Source: Paracoccaceae bacterium (GTDB taxonomy: Bacteria > Pseudomonadota > Alphaproteobacteria > Rhodobacterales > Rhodobacteraceae). From it: a DNA stretch of 52,161 nt. A program made the position numbers and the translations under genes. The stretch is from NCBI GenBank assembly GCA_013003075.1, contig JABDLJ010000006.1, positions 1 through 52,161 of the forward strand. Direction: 5' to 3'. Positions 34,120 through 43,474 of the stretch are shown here, piece by piece (position 1 is the first letter of the stretch; each line of letters opens with the position of its first letter). Under the pieces are notes generated by a model. The model was not told the DNA's origin, did not search any database, and saw only the letters and a program-made list of their open reading frames with translations.

Positions 34120-35445
34120 CTACATCACCATTCGAAAAAAATCGAAGTCGAAATTGCTCGGCATGCCGTTGCCGCAGAACGCCATTTCCATGTTCGAGGT
34201 TCCTGAGATGGTGCCGCCCACGACCACCGATGCGCCTTGCGTGCCGAGCGCATTGGCGGTGAAATTGGCATCGCCCGCCGCTAGCATCTGCGCACCGAAA
34301 AGATTAAGATTCGCAGGTATCGAGATACCGCCAAGCGTCATGATCTGCGCATCGCCCGTGGGCGCGCAGTTGTCATCGGCGCCGATGGTGAAACCAGCTG
34401 CCGCGCTGATGCTCGACGCGCTGGTATTGGTCGTCGCAACCACGCTGTCGATCAATTGTGCGCTCGCTCCGAACTGGATCTTGCAATTGGTGATTAGAAC
34501 AACGCCGACGATGACCTCAGAGTTGGGGATTGTCAGTTTCTGGTTTCCGGAGCAATTCTGAACACTGTAGACACCACCGGGCAGCAACGTCGTCGCATCG
34601 AACGTATCCGTTCGGCTCATCGAGACAGGTGTCGGCGACAGCGTATAGGGCCGGTACTCCTCGGATGTCGGATCGGTCAGCGCCACGACGAAATTGTTGA
34701 TGCGTTGCTCCATATCGAACTCGAACGCCCCGTCACGAAGGGCGTCGTTAAGACCGTCATTGCTCTCCCAACCGCCGCTCGGCAGGACAAGATCTGTCGT
34801 CCAGTCCGGCATAGAGACGATCGAGCCCTCTTCATAGGTGTTGTTGTTGTTCAGCTCGACACCGGTGTTGGAATGGATGCAAAAGCCGTCCCTGTAGACG
34901 TTGTTCGACTGCACATCCACGATACTGTCGGCGACAAAGCCCTCACGCAGGCAGCCCGGCTGATAGCGTTCCCAGACAGAGCCTGTATCGAGCTCCCAGT
35001 TGGCCACACCAATGACCTTTAGCAGGTAGGTCGACAGCGCATTGTTGTTGGCCGATTGCCGCTTTGTACTGACATAGACAGCCGTCTTGCTCATGGCATC
35101 GGGGGTGAATGTGCGGGTGATGCTGTCCCAGGTGCCGAATTCGATATCCTCTTCCTTCAGGATCTCGCCGAAGGTTGCATCCGGCATGTTGAGATAGGCA
35201 ATCTCAAGGGCCTTTTCCTTGGCCTCTCCGGGAGGGTGACTGTCGCGCCAGAAGAGCGCCGCGTGGCCTGCATTGTCGGCGGCGATCTGCAATTGCGCTC
35301 GCGCCTGCACCACGTTGGTGACGTCGATGGCGAAGCCGCCGAAGATCATCATCATCAAGAAGATATAGAGACCCAGAATAGTGATGCCGCCTTCCTCTTC
35401 GGAAAGGCGGCCTGTGATACGGCGCAGCAGCTTGGCGCGTGTCAT
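34120..35445 (-). CDS. TadG-N-like exported protein, copy 2 of tandem pair
   Basis: 441 residues, the same as copy 1 with no gaps in the alignment I made by eye: residues 39-68 are identical and all six cysteine positions coincide. The head differs (MTRAKLLRRITGRLSEEE), as do residues 255-280. Same hydrophobic TadG-type helix at 19-38. It overlaps the TadE-like gene by four bases (ATGA), so the two are co-translated. Function unknown; the pairing with TadE suggests that both are pilus-like or surface-delivered components. Confidence 0.75.
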   Translation of the reverse strand: MTRAKLLRRITGRLSEEEGGITILGLYIFLMMMIFGGFAIDVTNVVQARAQLQIAADNAGHAALFWRDSHPPGEAKEKALEIAYLNMPDATFGEILKEEDIEFGTWDSITRTFTPDAMSKTAVYVSTKRQSANNNALSTYLLKVIGVANWELDTGSVWERYQPGCLREGFVADSIVDVQSNNVYRDGFCIHSNTGVELNNNNTYEEGSIVSMPDWTTDLVLPSGGWESNDGLNDALRDGAFEFDMEQRINNFVVALTDPTSEEYRPYTLSPTPVSMSRTDTFDATTLLPGGVYSVQNCSGNQKLTIPNSEVIVGVVLITNCKIQFGASAQLIDSVVATTNTSASSISAAAGFTIGADDNCAPTGDAQIMTLGGISIPANLNLFGAQMLAAGDANFTANALGTQGASVVVGGTISGTSNMEMAFCGNGMPSNFDFDFFRMVM

Positions 35446-35861
35446 GACTGATCCTCCATCAAATGGAACGAGGTAACCGTGACGTCGAGGTCAAGAAAGC
35501 TGTCCATCAGTCCCGAGATAATCACATCCGACGCCGGCATCGTGACCGTGGTGCGCACGATGGCGCCGACGCTGGTTTCGGTGACCGCGGTCGCGTTGGG
35601 CGTCAGATTGGCGATCGTGGCTTCCACGTAGTCTTCGACCTCGTTGGTCGTCTCGTAAAAGCCAATCGCGAACTTGCGGTTGCCGTCCTGCACGATCCGC
35701 AGAACCTGGGCCTGACTGGTGAAGATCATCGCTGCATCGGCCAGCAGCGAGAAGAAAAAGAGCATCAATGGAATCCAAAGAAGCGCCTCGATTGTCGCCG
35801 CGCCATCCTCGCGTTTTGCAAACACACGCAGCAAGGGCCGGTTTTTTTCAAGCTTCGCCAC
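35442..35861 (-). CDS. TadE-like pseudopilin protein
   Basis: 139 residues: a basic head, then REDGAATIEALLWIPLMLFFFSLLADAAMIF, the TadE signature with a Glu five to six residues into the hydrophobic helix (ATIEALLWIPL), then an extracellular domain ending DVTVTSFHLMEDQS. TadE proteins are minor pilins of the Flp/Tad system processed by a prepilin peptidase. Coupled to copy 2 by ATGA. No other tad genes are near. Confidence 0.85.
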   Translation of the reverse strand: MAKLEKNRPLLRVFAKREDGAATIEALLWIPLMLFFFSLLADAAMIFTSQAQVLRIVQDGNRKFAIGFYETTNEVEDYVEATIANLTPNATAVTETSVGAIVRTTVTMPASDVIISGLMDSFLDLDVTVTSFHLMEDQS

Positions 35862-36010
35862 AGCAATCCCCTAAATTCAACGTCCCCAACAGCACGCAGG
35901 GGGACTCCAGACCCTTAAATGCTTGATGTTTGTGACCAAACTTTGGCAATCGGCCGAACTCTGCGCGCAATCGTTGTATGGAACGCTTGAAATTTCTGCA
36001 ATTTCAAAGA

Positions 36011-36035
36011 CAAAGCCCCGGTTTGCAACCGGGGC
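36011..36035 (-). terminator. Terminator of the glutamate dehydrogenase gene
   Basis: Perfect stem GCCCCGGTT / AACCGGGGC (36015-36023, 36027-36035) with a three-base loop; the minus strand continues TTTGTCTTTG. It lies 45 bases after the gdh stop. Confidence 0.85.
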
Positions 36036-36078
36036 CTTGAGTGGGTGAACCGTTCTCTGATCAGAGACAATCAGCGTG

Positions 36079-37518
36079 TCAGAGACCCTTTGCGGTATAG
36101 CTGGAAGCGACTCGACCGATCGACACAAGATAGGCCGCCATACGCAGGTCAGTGACATCGGCACGCCCGTGCCAAACCTCGCGCATCGCCTGGTAGGCGG
36201 TTCGCATCGTGTCATCGAGCCCCGAGCGGACCAGCTCCAGCTCGTCCGCGCCGCGCAAGTACTTCTCCTTGAAGTTCGGCGACAGCGTCCAGTCGAACTC
36301 CTTGTCGCGCGACAACCGCTCCAGCTCGTTCACGATCAGCTCGTGGCGGGCTTCCTCCTGGCGCCGCTGCATCCGGCCGAAGCGGATATGGCTGAGGTTC
36401 TTGACCCACTCGAAATAGGAGACCGTCACACCGCCGGCATTGGCGTACATGTCGGGGATGATCACAGTGCCTTTCTTGCGCAGGATCTCGTCGGCGCCGG
36501 CGGTGACCGGCCCGTTGGCCGCCTCGATGATCAGCGGCGCCTGGATGCGCGCGGCGTTGCCAAGGTTGATCACGCCTTCCAGCGCCGCCGGGATCAGGAT
36601 GTCGCAATCGCTTTCCAGAACTGTGATGCCGTTCTCGACGAACGTGGCGTCGGCATAGCCCTTGACGCCACCATGCGCGCCGATCCACCTGCGCACCGCT
36701 TCTACGTCCAGACCCGCCTCGTTGACCAGCGCGCCGTCGCGCTCGATGATTCCGGTGATCAGCGATCCGTCCTGTTCGGTGAGGAATTTGGCGGCGTGAT
36801 AGCCCACGTTGCCGAGGCCCTGGACCACGATCCGCTTGCCCTCCAGACTACCCGACAGCCCCGCCATCTTGATGTCTTCGGGATGGCGGAAGAACTCTTT
36901 CAGAGCGTATTGTACGCCGCGGCCGGTCGCCTCGACGCGGCCCGCGATGCCGCCGGCATGGGGCGGCTTGCCGGTAACACAGGCATTGGAGTTGATATCG
37001 GTGGTGTTCATACGCTTGTACTGGTCCGCGATCCAAGCCATCTCACGCTCGCCGGTGCCCATGTCGGGCGCCGGCACGTTCTGGCTGGGGTGGATCAGGT
37101 CTCTCTTGGCAAGTTCGTAGGCAAATCTGCGGGTTATCTGCTCAAGTTCATGTACGTCCCAATCGCGCGGATCGATGCAAAGCCCGCCCTTCGAGCCTCC
37201 GAACGGCGTTTCCACCAGCGCGCATTTGTAGGTCATCAGCGCGGCCAGCGCCTCGACCTCGTTCTGGTTCACCGAACTGGCATAGCGGATGCCGCCCTTG
37301 ACCGGCTCCATATGTTCGGAATGCACCGAACGGTAGCCGGTGAACGTGTGGATGGCGCCGCGCAGCCGAACCCCGAACCGGACGGTATATGTCGCGTTGC
37401 AGACCCTGATCTTCTCTTCAAGACCCGGCGGCAGATCCATCAACGCAACCGCGCGGTTGAACATCAGGTCCACGCTCTCGCGGAAGCCAGGTTCCTTCAA
37501 GTTCGACATATCCGACAT
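36079..37518 (-). CDS. Glu/Leu/Phe/Val dehydrogenase family (glutamate dehydrogenase)
   Basis: 479 residues. GGIRY near 76-80, PFGGSKGGLCIDP near 108-120 (Lys of GGSKGG is catalytic) and PAPDMGTGEREMAWI are family marks; the nucleotide fold begins KRIVVQGLGNVGYHAAKFL near 236-254. It catalyses reversible glutamate to 2-oxoglutarate conversion; co-factor specificity is unclear. The sequence from MSDMSNLKEPGF (37518) is the likely start, because the upstream extension is Phe/Leu/Arg-rich and unlike the family. It is flanked on both sides by TadE/TadG-like genes, which seems to be location rather than function. Confidence 0.92.
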   Translation of the reverse strand: MSDMSNLKEPGFRESVDLMFNRAVALMDLPPGLEEKIRVCNATYTVRFGVRLRGAIHTFTGYRSVHSEHMEPVKGGIRYASSVNQNEVEALAALMTYKCALVETPFGGSKGGLCIDPRDWDVHELEQITRRFAYELAKRDLIHPSQNVPAPDMGTGEREMAWIADQYKRMNTTDINSNACVTGKPPHAGGIAGRVEATGRGVQYALKEFFRHPEDIKMAGLSGSLEGKRIVVQGLGNVGYHAAKFLTEQDGSLITGIIERDGALVNEAGLDVEAVRRWIGAHGGVKGYADATFVENGITVLESDCDILIPAALEGVINLGNAARIQAPLIIEAANGPVTAGADEILRKKGTVIIPDMYANAGGVTVSYFEWVKNLSHIRFGRMQRRQEEARHELIVNELERLSRDKEFDWTLSPNFKEKYLRGADELELVRSGLDDTMRTAYQAMREVWHGRADVTDLRMAAYLVSIGRVASSYTAKGL

Positions 37519-37836
37519 AGAAATCCTCCCCGATTTCTTCGCACGCGACAGAATCAACGCGCCCCGAAGAAGAGTGGAAGTGCGAGCCTGCAAAGGCAAG
37601 AAGAAGTAATTCTCTGGCGATATGCGATTTCGGCTAACAAGGCTTCCCTTGGGCAAACCGGTTCTTAATTCGGAACCAATCCAGCCAAACCGGCGAGGAG
37701 TATCCTCAAAACCATCGAAATTGCCGCCAAAATTTTAAAGAAATTCTCTTCAAGACATAATCTGTGCACATTCGGGTGTGAATTATGGGGGCGTAACAAG
37801 TCAGCGGCGCGATGTATGTGCTGCGCTAGTAGGTAA
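37519..37836. other. Divergent promoter region of gdh and the vWA gene
   Basis: 318 bases, AT-richer than its neighbours. For the plus strand a possible -10 CATAAT lies near 37756 with poor -35 choices. The minus strand leader of gdh is unclear. No repeat, tRNA or convincing small gene was seen. Confidence 0.35.
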
Positions 37837-39654
37837 ATGGTGAGTGGAATGCGTATTGTTCCGACTGAATCTAATGAAGTAATTTCGCGCTTTGGTGCGC
37901 GCAAGACGACACGGCCCTGCGGCCTGACTTCAAGGATCGCAGGCAGGTTTGCGCGTTTCAATGACGATGAAGACGGCGGGATGATTATCCTCGGTCTCTT
38001 CATCTTCGTACTTATGTTGTTCATCGGCGGTATGGGCGTTGACCTGATGCGTTTCGAAGCAAGACGAGCGATGATGCAAGCCACAACCGATGCAGCGGTA
38101 CTTGCGGCCGCAAACCTTGATCAACAGGTAGACTCCGAGGCCCTTGTGCGCAGCTATTTCGACCGCGCCGGCATCGACCCCGACACTGTTTCAGTGAATA
38201 TCGAGACAGAAACCGACGGCGGTGACATCACCTCGCGCACTGTAAACGCGTCTGCCGAGCTCGATCTGAACACCTTCTTCATGCACATGCTGGGCATCAA
38301 CAACCTGCAGACCACTGTTGGCGGCGCTGCCAACGAGAGCTACACCAATGTCGAGATTTCGCTTGTGGTGGACATCTCCGGCTCTATGGGTGGCAACAAG
38401 CTGGCTGACCTGAAGGTCGCGGCCAAGCAATTCGTGAACGAGGTCGTGGACGAGACGCGCACCGTTGGCGTGACTTCCGTCTCGATCATTCCCTACAACC
38501 ACACCGTGGTGGTCGGCAACCTGCTGGATCGCCTGAACGCTGACGGAACCGTGGTCGAGATCGCGGACCCCGATCCCTATAACGGCGCGCTGGAGCGGTA
38601 CAACACCGAGCATGACTATTCCACATGCGTGCGCTTCTTCAATGAGCACTTCTTCCCGCAGTCCGACATGGCGACCGACTACCGGACCCTGCGCGCCATT
38701 TCTCCGACCCAGGATCTGGAGCGCCTGTCGAACTTCGCACGCCGCAACCGCGGGTTCGCGCGCCCCTCTGACTGGCAGCGCCAGTGCAACGAGACCCGCA
38801 CGCCGATCCTGGTGCACTCGACCTCGATATCCCAGCTTGAGGGCCACATCAACCGCCTGCAGGCCGGTGGCAACACGGCGATCGACGATGGCGTGAAGTG
38901 GGGCCTTGCCCTGCTCGACCCGGCCATGCGCCCTGTGGTCAACGACATGATCGACGACAGCGAACTGCCGACCACGCTGCGCAATCGCCCGGGCAACTAC
39001 GGCACCGATTCGACCATGAAGATCCTGGTCGTGATGACCGATGGCAAGAACACAACGCAGTACGACATCAACGACCCGCTGAAAAAGGGTGCAACACGCA
39101 TCTGGTATTCCGAGCGTGCCGGCTCGACGCTGCCGGAAGATGCCGGGTACTTCCCGGTCGACAATCGCGACAAGCAGTACAATGACGGCTACTTCGTGGA
39201 ATATCCGCAGCTGCCGGCGCATCGCCGCTTCTATCGCCCGGAAGACCTGTCCGACAATTCGGATGGCACCTACTATTCCGTCAACGCTTTGCCGGACGAT
39301 CTACGCCAGCTTGACCGCCATGAGCTATATGACCGGCTGAGCAACGAAGACATCGCGGATGCGTTCTTCCGCGGCCTGGACACAGCGGCCGAACGTATCG
39401 AAGAGCGGGCTGACCGGGCCTATGCAGGCAGCACCGCCGGCGACGACCGCCTCAGCTCGATCTGCGAGGCTGCACGTGTCGACAATGACGTGCTGGTCTA
39501 CACGATCGCCTTCCAGGCGCCGCAGGAAGGCCAGGACGCCATGCGCGACTGTGCCACCGCCGACGGCTACTACTATGACGTGAGCACGACCAACATCTCC
39601 GATGCGTTCAGCTCGATCGCTGGCTCCATCTCGCAACTGAGGCTGACCCAATGA
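37837..39654 (+). CDS. TadG-like protein with von Willebrand A domain
   Basis: 605 residues. A TadG-type hydrophobic helix (MIILGLFIFVLMLFIGGMGV, 49-68) follows an acidic-basic head; residues 69-165 match the TadG N-terminal domain. A vWA domain starts at EISLVVDISGSMGG, with the MIDAS D179-x-S-x-S; LVVMTDGKNT supplies a later metal-site segment. The C-terminus (QLRLTQ) ends 4 bases into the next gene. TadG anchors Flp pili in some systems. Start choice among 37837, 37840 and 37849 is open, since only a weak AGG precedes them. Confidence 0.9.
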   Translation: MVSGMRIVPTESNEVISRFGARKTTRPCGLTSRIAGRFARFNDDEDGGMIILGLFIFVLMLFIGGMGVDLMRFEARRAMMQATTDAAVLAAANLDQQVDSEALVRSYFDRAGIDPDTVSVNIETETDGGDITSRTVNASAELDLNTFFMHMLGINNLQTTVGGAANESYTNVEISLVVDISGSMGGNKLADLKVAAKQFVNEVVDETRTVGVTSVSIIPYNHTVVVGNLLDRLNADGTVVEIADPDPYNGALERYNTEHDYSTCVRFFNEHFFPQSDMATDYRTLRAISPTQDLERLSNFARRNRGFARPSDWQRQCNETRTPILVHSTSISQLEGHINRLQAGGNTAIDDGVKWGLALLDPAMRPVVNDMIDDSELPTTLRNRPGNYGTDSTMKILVVMTDGKNTTQYDINDPLKKGATRIWYSERAGSTLPEDAGYFPVDNRDKQYNDGYFVEYPQLPAHRRFYRPEDLSDNSDGTYYSVNALPDDLRQLDRHELYDRLSNEDIADAFFRGLDTAAERIEERADRAYAGSTAGDDRLSSICEAARVDNDVLVYTIAFQAPQEGQDAMRDCATADGYYYDVSTTNISDAFSSIAGSISQLRLTQ

Positions 39655-40193
39655 TCGCAGGCCTTGCACGCTTGATATCGCGCTTCCGGCGCACCCAGGA
39701 CGGGTCTGCCACGGTCGAATTCGCGATCCTGTTCCCGGCGTTCCTTGCGGTATTCATCTCGGCCTACGAAAGCGGCATGATGATGGTGCGCAACGTGATG
39801 CTGGAGCGGGCCGTCGATCTGGCCGTGCGCGATCTGCGCCTGGGCACCCCGGTGCCGCCGTCCTTCAATGAGTTCAAGAATCTGATCTGCGACAACATCG
39901 TCGTGCTGAGCAACTGCACCGATGTCATCCAGGTCGAGCTTGAGCCGGTGGATCCCAACACCTGGACCGGCCTGACCGGACAGGTACGCTGCATCGACCA
40001 GGACTCGCCCATCAACCCGCTGGACCAGACGCGCTATGCGGTGGGCGAGGACAACGAGATGATGTTCGTGCGGGTCTGCGCGCTTTACCAGCCGTTTTTC
40101 CCGTCTTCGGTCTTCGGCATGCGGATGCCCAGCGACGGCAACGGCAATTATGCGCTGGTCGCGACCTCTGCATTCGTGAACGAGCCCAATTAA
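39651..40193 (+). CDS. TadE-like pseudopilin protein
   Basis: 180 residues. Basic head, then QDGSATVEFAILFPAFLAVFIS, the TadE/pseudopilin core with the conserved Glu after T-V; the extracellular part has five cysteines or so (ICDNIVVLSNCT, VRCIDQ, VRVCALY). Coupled to the vWA gene by an ATGA overlap. Likely inserted in the inner membrane and processed by a prepilin peptidase located elsewhere. Confidence 0.85.
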   Translation: MIAGLARLISRFRRTQDGSATVEFAILFPAFLAVFISAYESGMMMVRNVMLERAVDLAVRDLRLGTPVPPSFNEFKNLICDNIVVLSNCTDVIQVELEPVDPNTWTGLTGQVRCIDQDSPINPLDQTRYAVGEDNEMMFVRVCALYQPFFPSSVFGMRMPSDGNGNYALVATSAFVNEPN

Positions 40194-40211
40194 TCCGGAA
40201 AGCACATTCCC

Positions 40212-40814
40212 ATGCTGAAGAAATTTCGCCCCTTTTCCAGATTTGCAAAGGATGAGCACGGCCTGATCTCGGTCGAGACCGTCATCATCTTTCCGATTCT
40301 GCTGTGGGCGCTTGCAGCGATGTTCGTCTTCTTCGACGCCTTCAAGGCGCAGAACACCAACGTGAAGGCGACCTATACAATCGCCGACCTGATCTCGCGC
40401 ACTTCTGACCCGATCAACGATGATTTCATCGACGGCATGGACAACGTGTTCGAGCAGCTTGTGTCCAGCGACCAGGCAGCCAACATCCGCGTCTCGGTGG
40501 TTGGCCAGCGCCTGGCTCCCAATGGCACCGATACCGAGCGTTTCCTCGTCTGGTCGCAGGCGACCGGCACGATGATCGCGCATACCGATGTCGAGGCGAT
40601 CGAGCCGATGATCCCGATGATGGCGACGGGCGACCAGCTGATCTTCGTGGAATCCACGATGCTCTGGACCCCGGTGATGAGCTTCGGCTTGTCGGAAATG
40701 ACCTTGACCAACGTGGCCTTCACCAGCCCGCGCTTCGTGCCGCAGGTGGTTTTTAATGCAAGCGCCAGTGGCGGCGATGGCGGCGACGGCGGCCTTGGCG
40801 GCGGGCGCTACTAG
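40212..40814 (+). CDS. TadE-like protein with Gly-rich end
   Basis: 200 residues: basic head, then EHGLISVETVIIFPILLWALAAMFVFF (TadE helix, with the S-V-E-T motif), an extracellular domain, and a tail GGDGGDGGLGGGRY. Third gene of the plus-strand TadG-TadE-TadE operon, 18 bases after its partner. Ends 17 bases before the convergent membrane-protein gene. Confidence 0.8.
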   Translation: MLKKFRPFSRFAKDEHGLISVETVIIFPILLWALAAMFVFFDAFKAQNTNVKATYTIADLISRTSDPINDDFIDGMDNVFEQLVSSDQAANIRVSVVGQRLAPNGTDTERFLVWSQATGTMIAHTDVEAIEPMIPMMATGDQLIFVESTMLWTPVMSFGLSEMTLTNVAFTSPRFVPQVVFNASASGGDGGDGGLGGGRY

Positions 40815-40830
40815 GCCCGCACCAGAACGC

Positions 40831-41313
40831 CTAGTCCTGGCCCGCGTCGCGGGCCGCAATCATCTGTGAAATCAGCTCGGCCATGTACTTGGCCTCGACC
40901 CCGGTTGTCATGCCGCCCACGCCCAGAAGCTTGCCAAGGCGCCACCACAGGCCCGGCGCCCACCCTGCTTTGTGACGCCGGCGCAGCCGCACGGTAAAGC
41001 CGTTTGAGGGTTTGAACGACAATGGGCCGCTGACCACGCTGACCATGTCTTCCAGCCGCGCAAGCTCTTGGCCCTCGGTATCGAACAGCCCTTCGGGCGT
41101 CAGTGCGATCCCGCGCCCGGTGGCGGCGAACGCGGAAATTGCGCCCCAGATCGCAATCCCGCCCGACAGCATCAGGACCAGCGTCCAGACCAACGCCGAG
41201 GCCGGGTAGGCAAGCGCCGTATAGATCAAGAGCACGCCAAGCATCGCCAGCGTGACGGTACCGAACCAGCGTCGGCCCGGGCTTGGGTAGATCATCGCGA
41301 CAGGTTCGCTCAC
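40831..41313 (-). CDS. Membrane protein with PH-like C-terminal domain, unknown
   Basis: 160 residues: two adjacent transmembrane helices (about 19-38 and 42-66), then a strand-rich domain (GIALTPEGLFDTEGQELARLEDMV shortened to TPEGLFDTEGQELARL) that looks like a bacterial PH-type fold. Function unknown. Convergent with the TadE gene and divergent from the pirin gene. Confidence 0.65.
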   Translation of the reverse strand: MSEPVAMIYPSPGRRWFGTVTLAMLGVLLIYTALAYPASALVWTLVLMLSGGIAIWGAISAFAATGRGIALTPEGLFDTEGQELARLEDMVSVVSGPLSFKPSNGFTVRLRRRHKAGWAPGLWWRLGKLLGVGGMTTGVEAKYMAELISQMIAARDAGQD

Positions 41314-41514
41314 GGGGGGTCGGTATCCACGCTTTTTCGTACCGAAACCGGCTTACCCGGTCGCGGCTGAAAAGGCGAGAGCGCAAAGAGCCCGTGCGGC
41401 CGCGCACAGAATTCCGCCTTGGGAAGCGCCAAGGTGCGCCCTATGCTACCGATCGACGGCATTTCGGGTCGTTTTGTACGCCCCGGACGATTTGCACCAA
41501 AGGAGACCGCCCCC

Positions 41515-42426
41515 ATGTCGATCCGCCCGATTGCCGCCCAGCGCCAGGCCATGCCCACGATGGAAGGCGCCGGTGTCAAACTCCACCGCGCCTTCGGCTT
41601 TGGGGATCCGAGCGAGCTTGATCCTTTCCTGCTCTTCGACGATTTCCGCAACGAGCGGCCCGAGGACTTCATCAAGGGGTTTCCCTGGCATCCGCACCGC
41701 GGCATCGAGACGATCACCTATGTCTTGAGCGGCACGGTCGAGCATGGCGACAGCCTGGGCAACGCCGGCACGCTCGGCGACGGCGACGTGCAATGGATGA
41801 CCGCCGGGTCGGGCATCTTGCACCAGGAAATGCCCAAGGGGAACGCCTCGGGGCAGATGCACGGCTTTCAGCTTTGGGGCAACCTGCCGTCGTCGCTCAA
41901 GATGACCGACCCACGCTACCAGGATGTCTCTGGCCGCGAGATCCCCCAGGTCATCGATGACGATGGCACCCGCGTGAAGGTGATCGTCGGCAGCTTCTGG
42001 GGCAGGACGGGCCCCGTGGACGGCATTGCGGCGGATCCGCAATACCTTGATATCTTCGTGCCATCCGGGGTGAAAAAGACCTTCAAGATAGACACTTACC
42101 GGAAAGCCTTCGCGTATGTGTTCGAGGGCGCAGGCGCGTTTTCAGACGCCTCGGCACCGTCTGGGGTCTTGCTTGAGAAAGAGGTCATGGGCGAAGAGGT
42201 TAACATCCGCGATCTGTCGGGTGACCGGACGCTGATCCGCTTCGGCACCGGCGACGAGGTGACGGTGCAGGCCGGCGAAGAAGGCGTGCGCTTTCTTCTG
42301 ATCTCTGGCGCGCCCATCGAAGAGCCGGTGGCCTGGCACGGCCCGATCGTGATGAACACCCGCGAAGAGCTGGTGCAGGCCGTGCAGGAACTGCAAAATG
42401 GCACGTTCATCAAGCCGGCCCACTAA
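41515..42426 (+). CDS. Pirin family protein
   Basis: 303-residue double cupin. The N-terminal metal site is WHPHRGIETITYVLSG (residues about 60-75) with E further on (SGILHQEMPKG); the C-terminal cupin lacks some ligands, as usual. Pirins act as quercetinases or redox cofactors; role here unknown. MSIRPIAAQ at 41515 is the start, with AAAGGAGA eight bases upstream. Confidence 0.9.
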   Translation: MSIRPIAAQRQAMPTMEGAGVKLHRAFGFGDPSELDPFLLFDDFRNERPEDFIKGFPWHPHRGIETITYVLSGTVEHGDSLGNAGTLGDGDVQWMTAGSGILHQEMPKGNASGQMHGFQLWGNLPSSLKMTDPRYQDVSGREIPQVIDDDGTRVKVIVGSFWGRTGPVDGIAADPQYLDIFVPSGVKKTFKIDTYRKAFAYVFEGAGAFSDASAPSGVLLEKEVMGEEVNIRDLSGDRTLIRFGTGDEVTVQAGEEGVRFLLISGAPIEEPVAWHGPIVMNTREELVQAVQELQNGTFIKPAH

Positions 42427-42447
42427 ACGGGCCTGGCGCTGCGCCAC

Positions 42448-43038
42448 TCAGGCGGCCCCGACGGCGCGAAGCACCATGTCGCTGTAGATCTGCTGCGTGC
42501 GCGCGCGGCTTAGGCGGCCGCCTTCTCGGTACCAGCCGATCACGCCGGTCAGCATGGACAGGATCGCCATCGTGGTCAGGCGCAGATCATCGAAGGTCAA
42601 GACACCGGCGGCCTTGCCGCTCCCAAGAATATCTTCGAGAACACTTTCATACCGCCGTCTAAGCACCTCAATTTTATCGAAATTCTCAGGATCAAGATTT
42701 CGCAGCTCCATGTTGGCGATGAACACGGCATCGGGCCGATCGAGGTGAAACCCGATGTGAAAGCGGCAGAATGCGCGCAGCCGGCCGGCGGCGTCTTGCG
42801 GCCGAGGCTCGGCCGCCCAGGCCTGCAAAAGCTCTGCCATATGGTCTTGCATCAGGTTGAACAGAAGCGACTGCTTGTCCGGCGTATAGCGGTAGAGCGC
42901 GCCAACCTGCACGCCGACCTCGGCGGCGATCTGGCGCATCGACACGGCGGCATAGCCTTGCCGCGCGATCAGCGCCTCGGCGGCGGCGCGCACGCGGGGG
43001 CCTGTGGTCTGCGCATGTGATCCGGTCTTGCGGGCCAT
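42448..43038 (-). CDS. TetR-family transcriptional regulator
   Basis: 196 residues. Helix-turn-helix (VSMRQIAAEVGVQVGALYRYTPDKQSLLFNLM in part: IAAEVGVQVGALYRY, residues about 40-54) and a C-terminal ligand domain typical of TetR_C regulators. Target unknown; the neighbouring pirin gene converges on it, so autoregulation or a remote target is likely. Confidence 0.9.
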   Translation of the reverse strand: MARKTGSHAQTTGPRVRAAAEALIARQGYAAVSMRQIAAEVGVQVGALYRYTPDKQSLLFNLMQDHMAELLQAWAAEPRPQDAAGRLRAFCRFHIGFHLDRPDAVFIANMELRNLDPENFDKIEVLRRRYESVLEDILGSGKAAGVLTFDDLRLTTMAILSMLTGVIGWYREGGRLSRARTQQIYSDMVLRAVGAA

Positions 43039-43127
43039 GCGCCGAGCCTAACTGAACAGACGTTCATTTCATAGCCCGTTCGGGGGCCGCCCTTGCCGCG
43101 CCCCCTGCCCGGACGGTAGACAAGAGC

Positions 43128-43400
43128 ATGGATCGCGCAATACAGTCCGACGGCCGGCTGCGGCATGTCGCTTCCGCCTTGTTTCTGGCGGCCTTGTGCG
43201 GCTGCGCGACATTTCCCGAACTTGACCGAGCGGTCCCGACATCGGCGCTGGAGGCCCCCTATCCTTCCCTGGTGCCGCTTGACGACGGGTTCCCCGAACT
43301 GCGCCGCGCAGTGCGCCTGGGACAAGCCGGCGAGGCGTCGCTTGCGGCACGCATCGCGCGCCTGCGCGCCCGCGCCGCACTGCTTCGCGCTGCCGGCTAA
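43128..43400 (+). CDS. Small putative lipoprotein
   Basis: 90 residues. Signal-like hydrophobic run HVASALFLAALCGC with a possible lipobox LCGC at 23-26 (C26), then an acidic, Pro-containing stretch and an Arg/Ala-rich helix (RIARLRARAALLRAAG). No family. It lies alone between the TetR gene and hom, and has a weak ribosome site. Confidence 0.55.
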   Translation: MDRAIQSDGRLRHVASALFLAALCGCATFPELDRAVPTSALEAPYPSLVPLDDGFPELRRAVRLGQAGEASLAARIARLRARAALLRAAG

Positions 43401-43474
43401 GCTCGGCGTTGCCCGGCCTGCGATTTGCAGGTAAAGCCGCGTCTGTAAGCGAACGCCATCCTGAGGATATCGAC

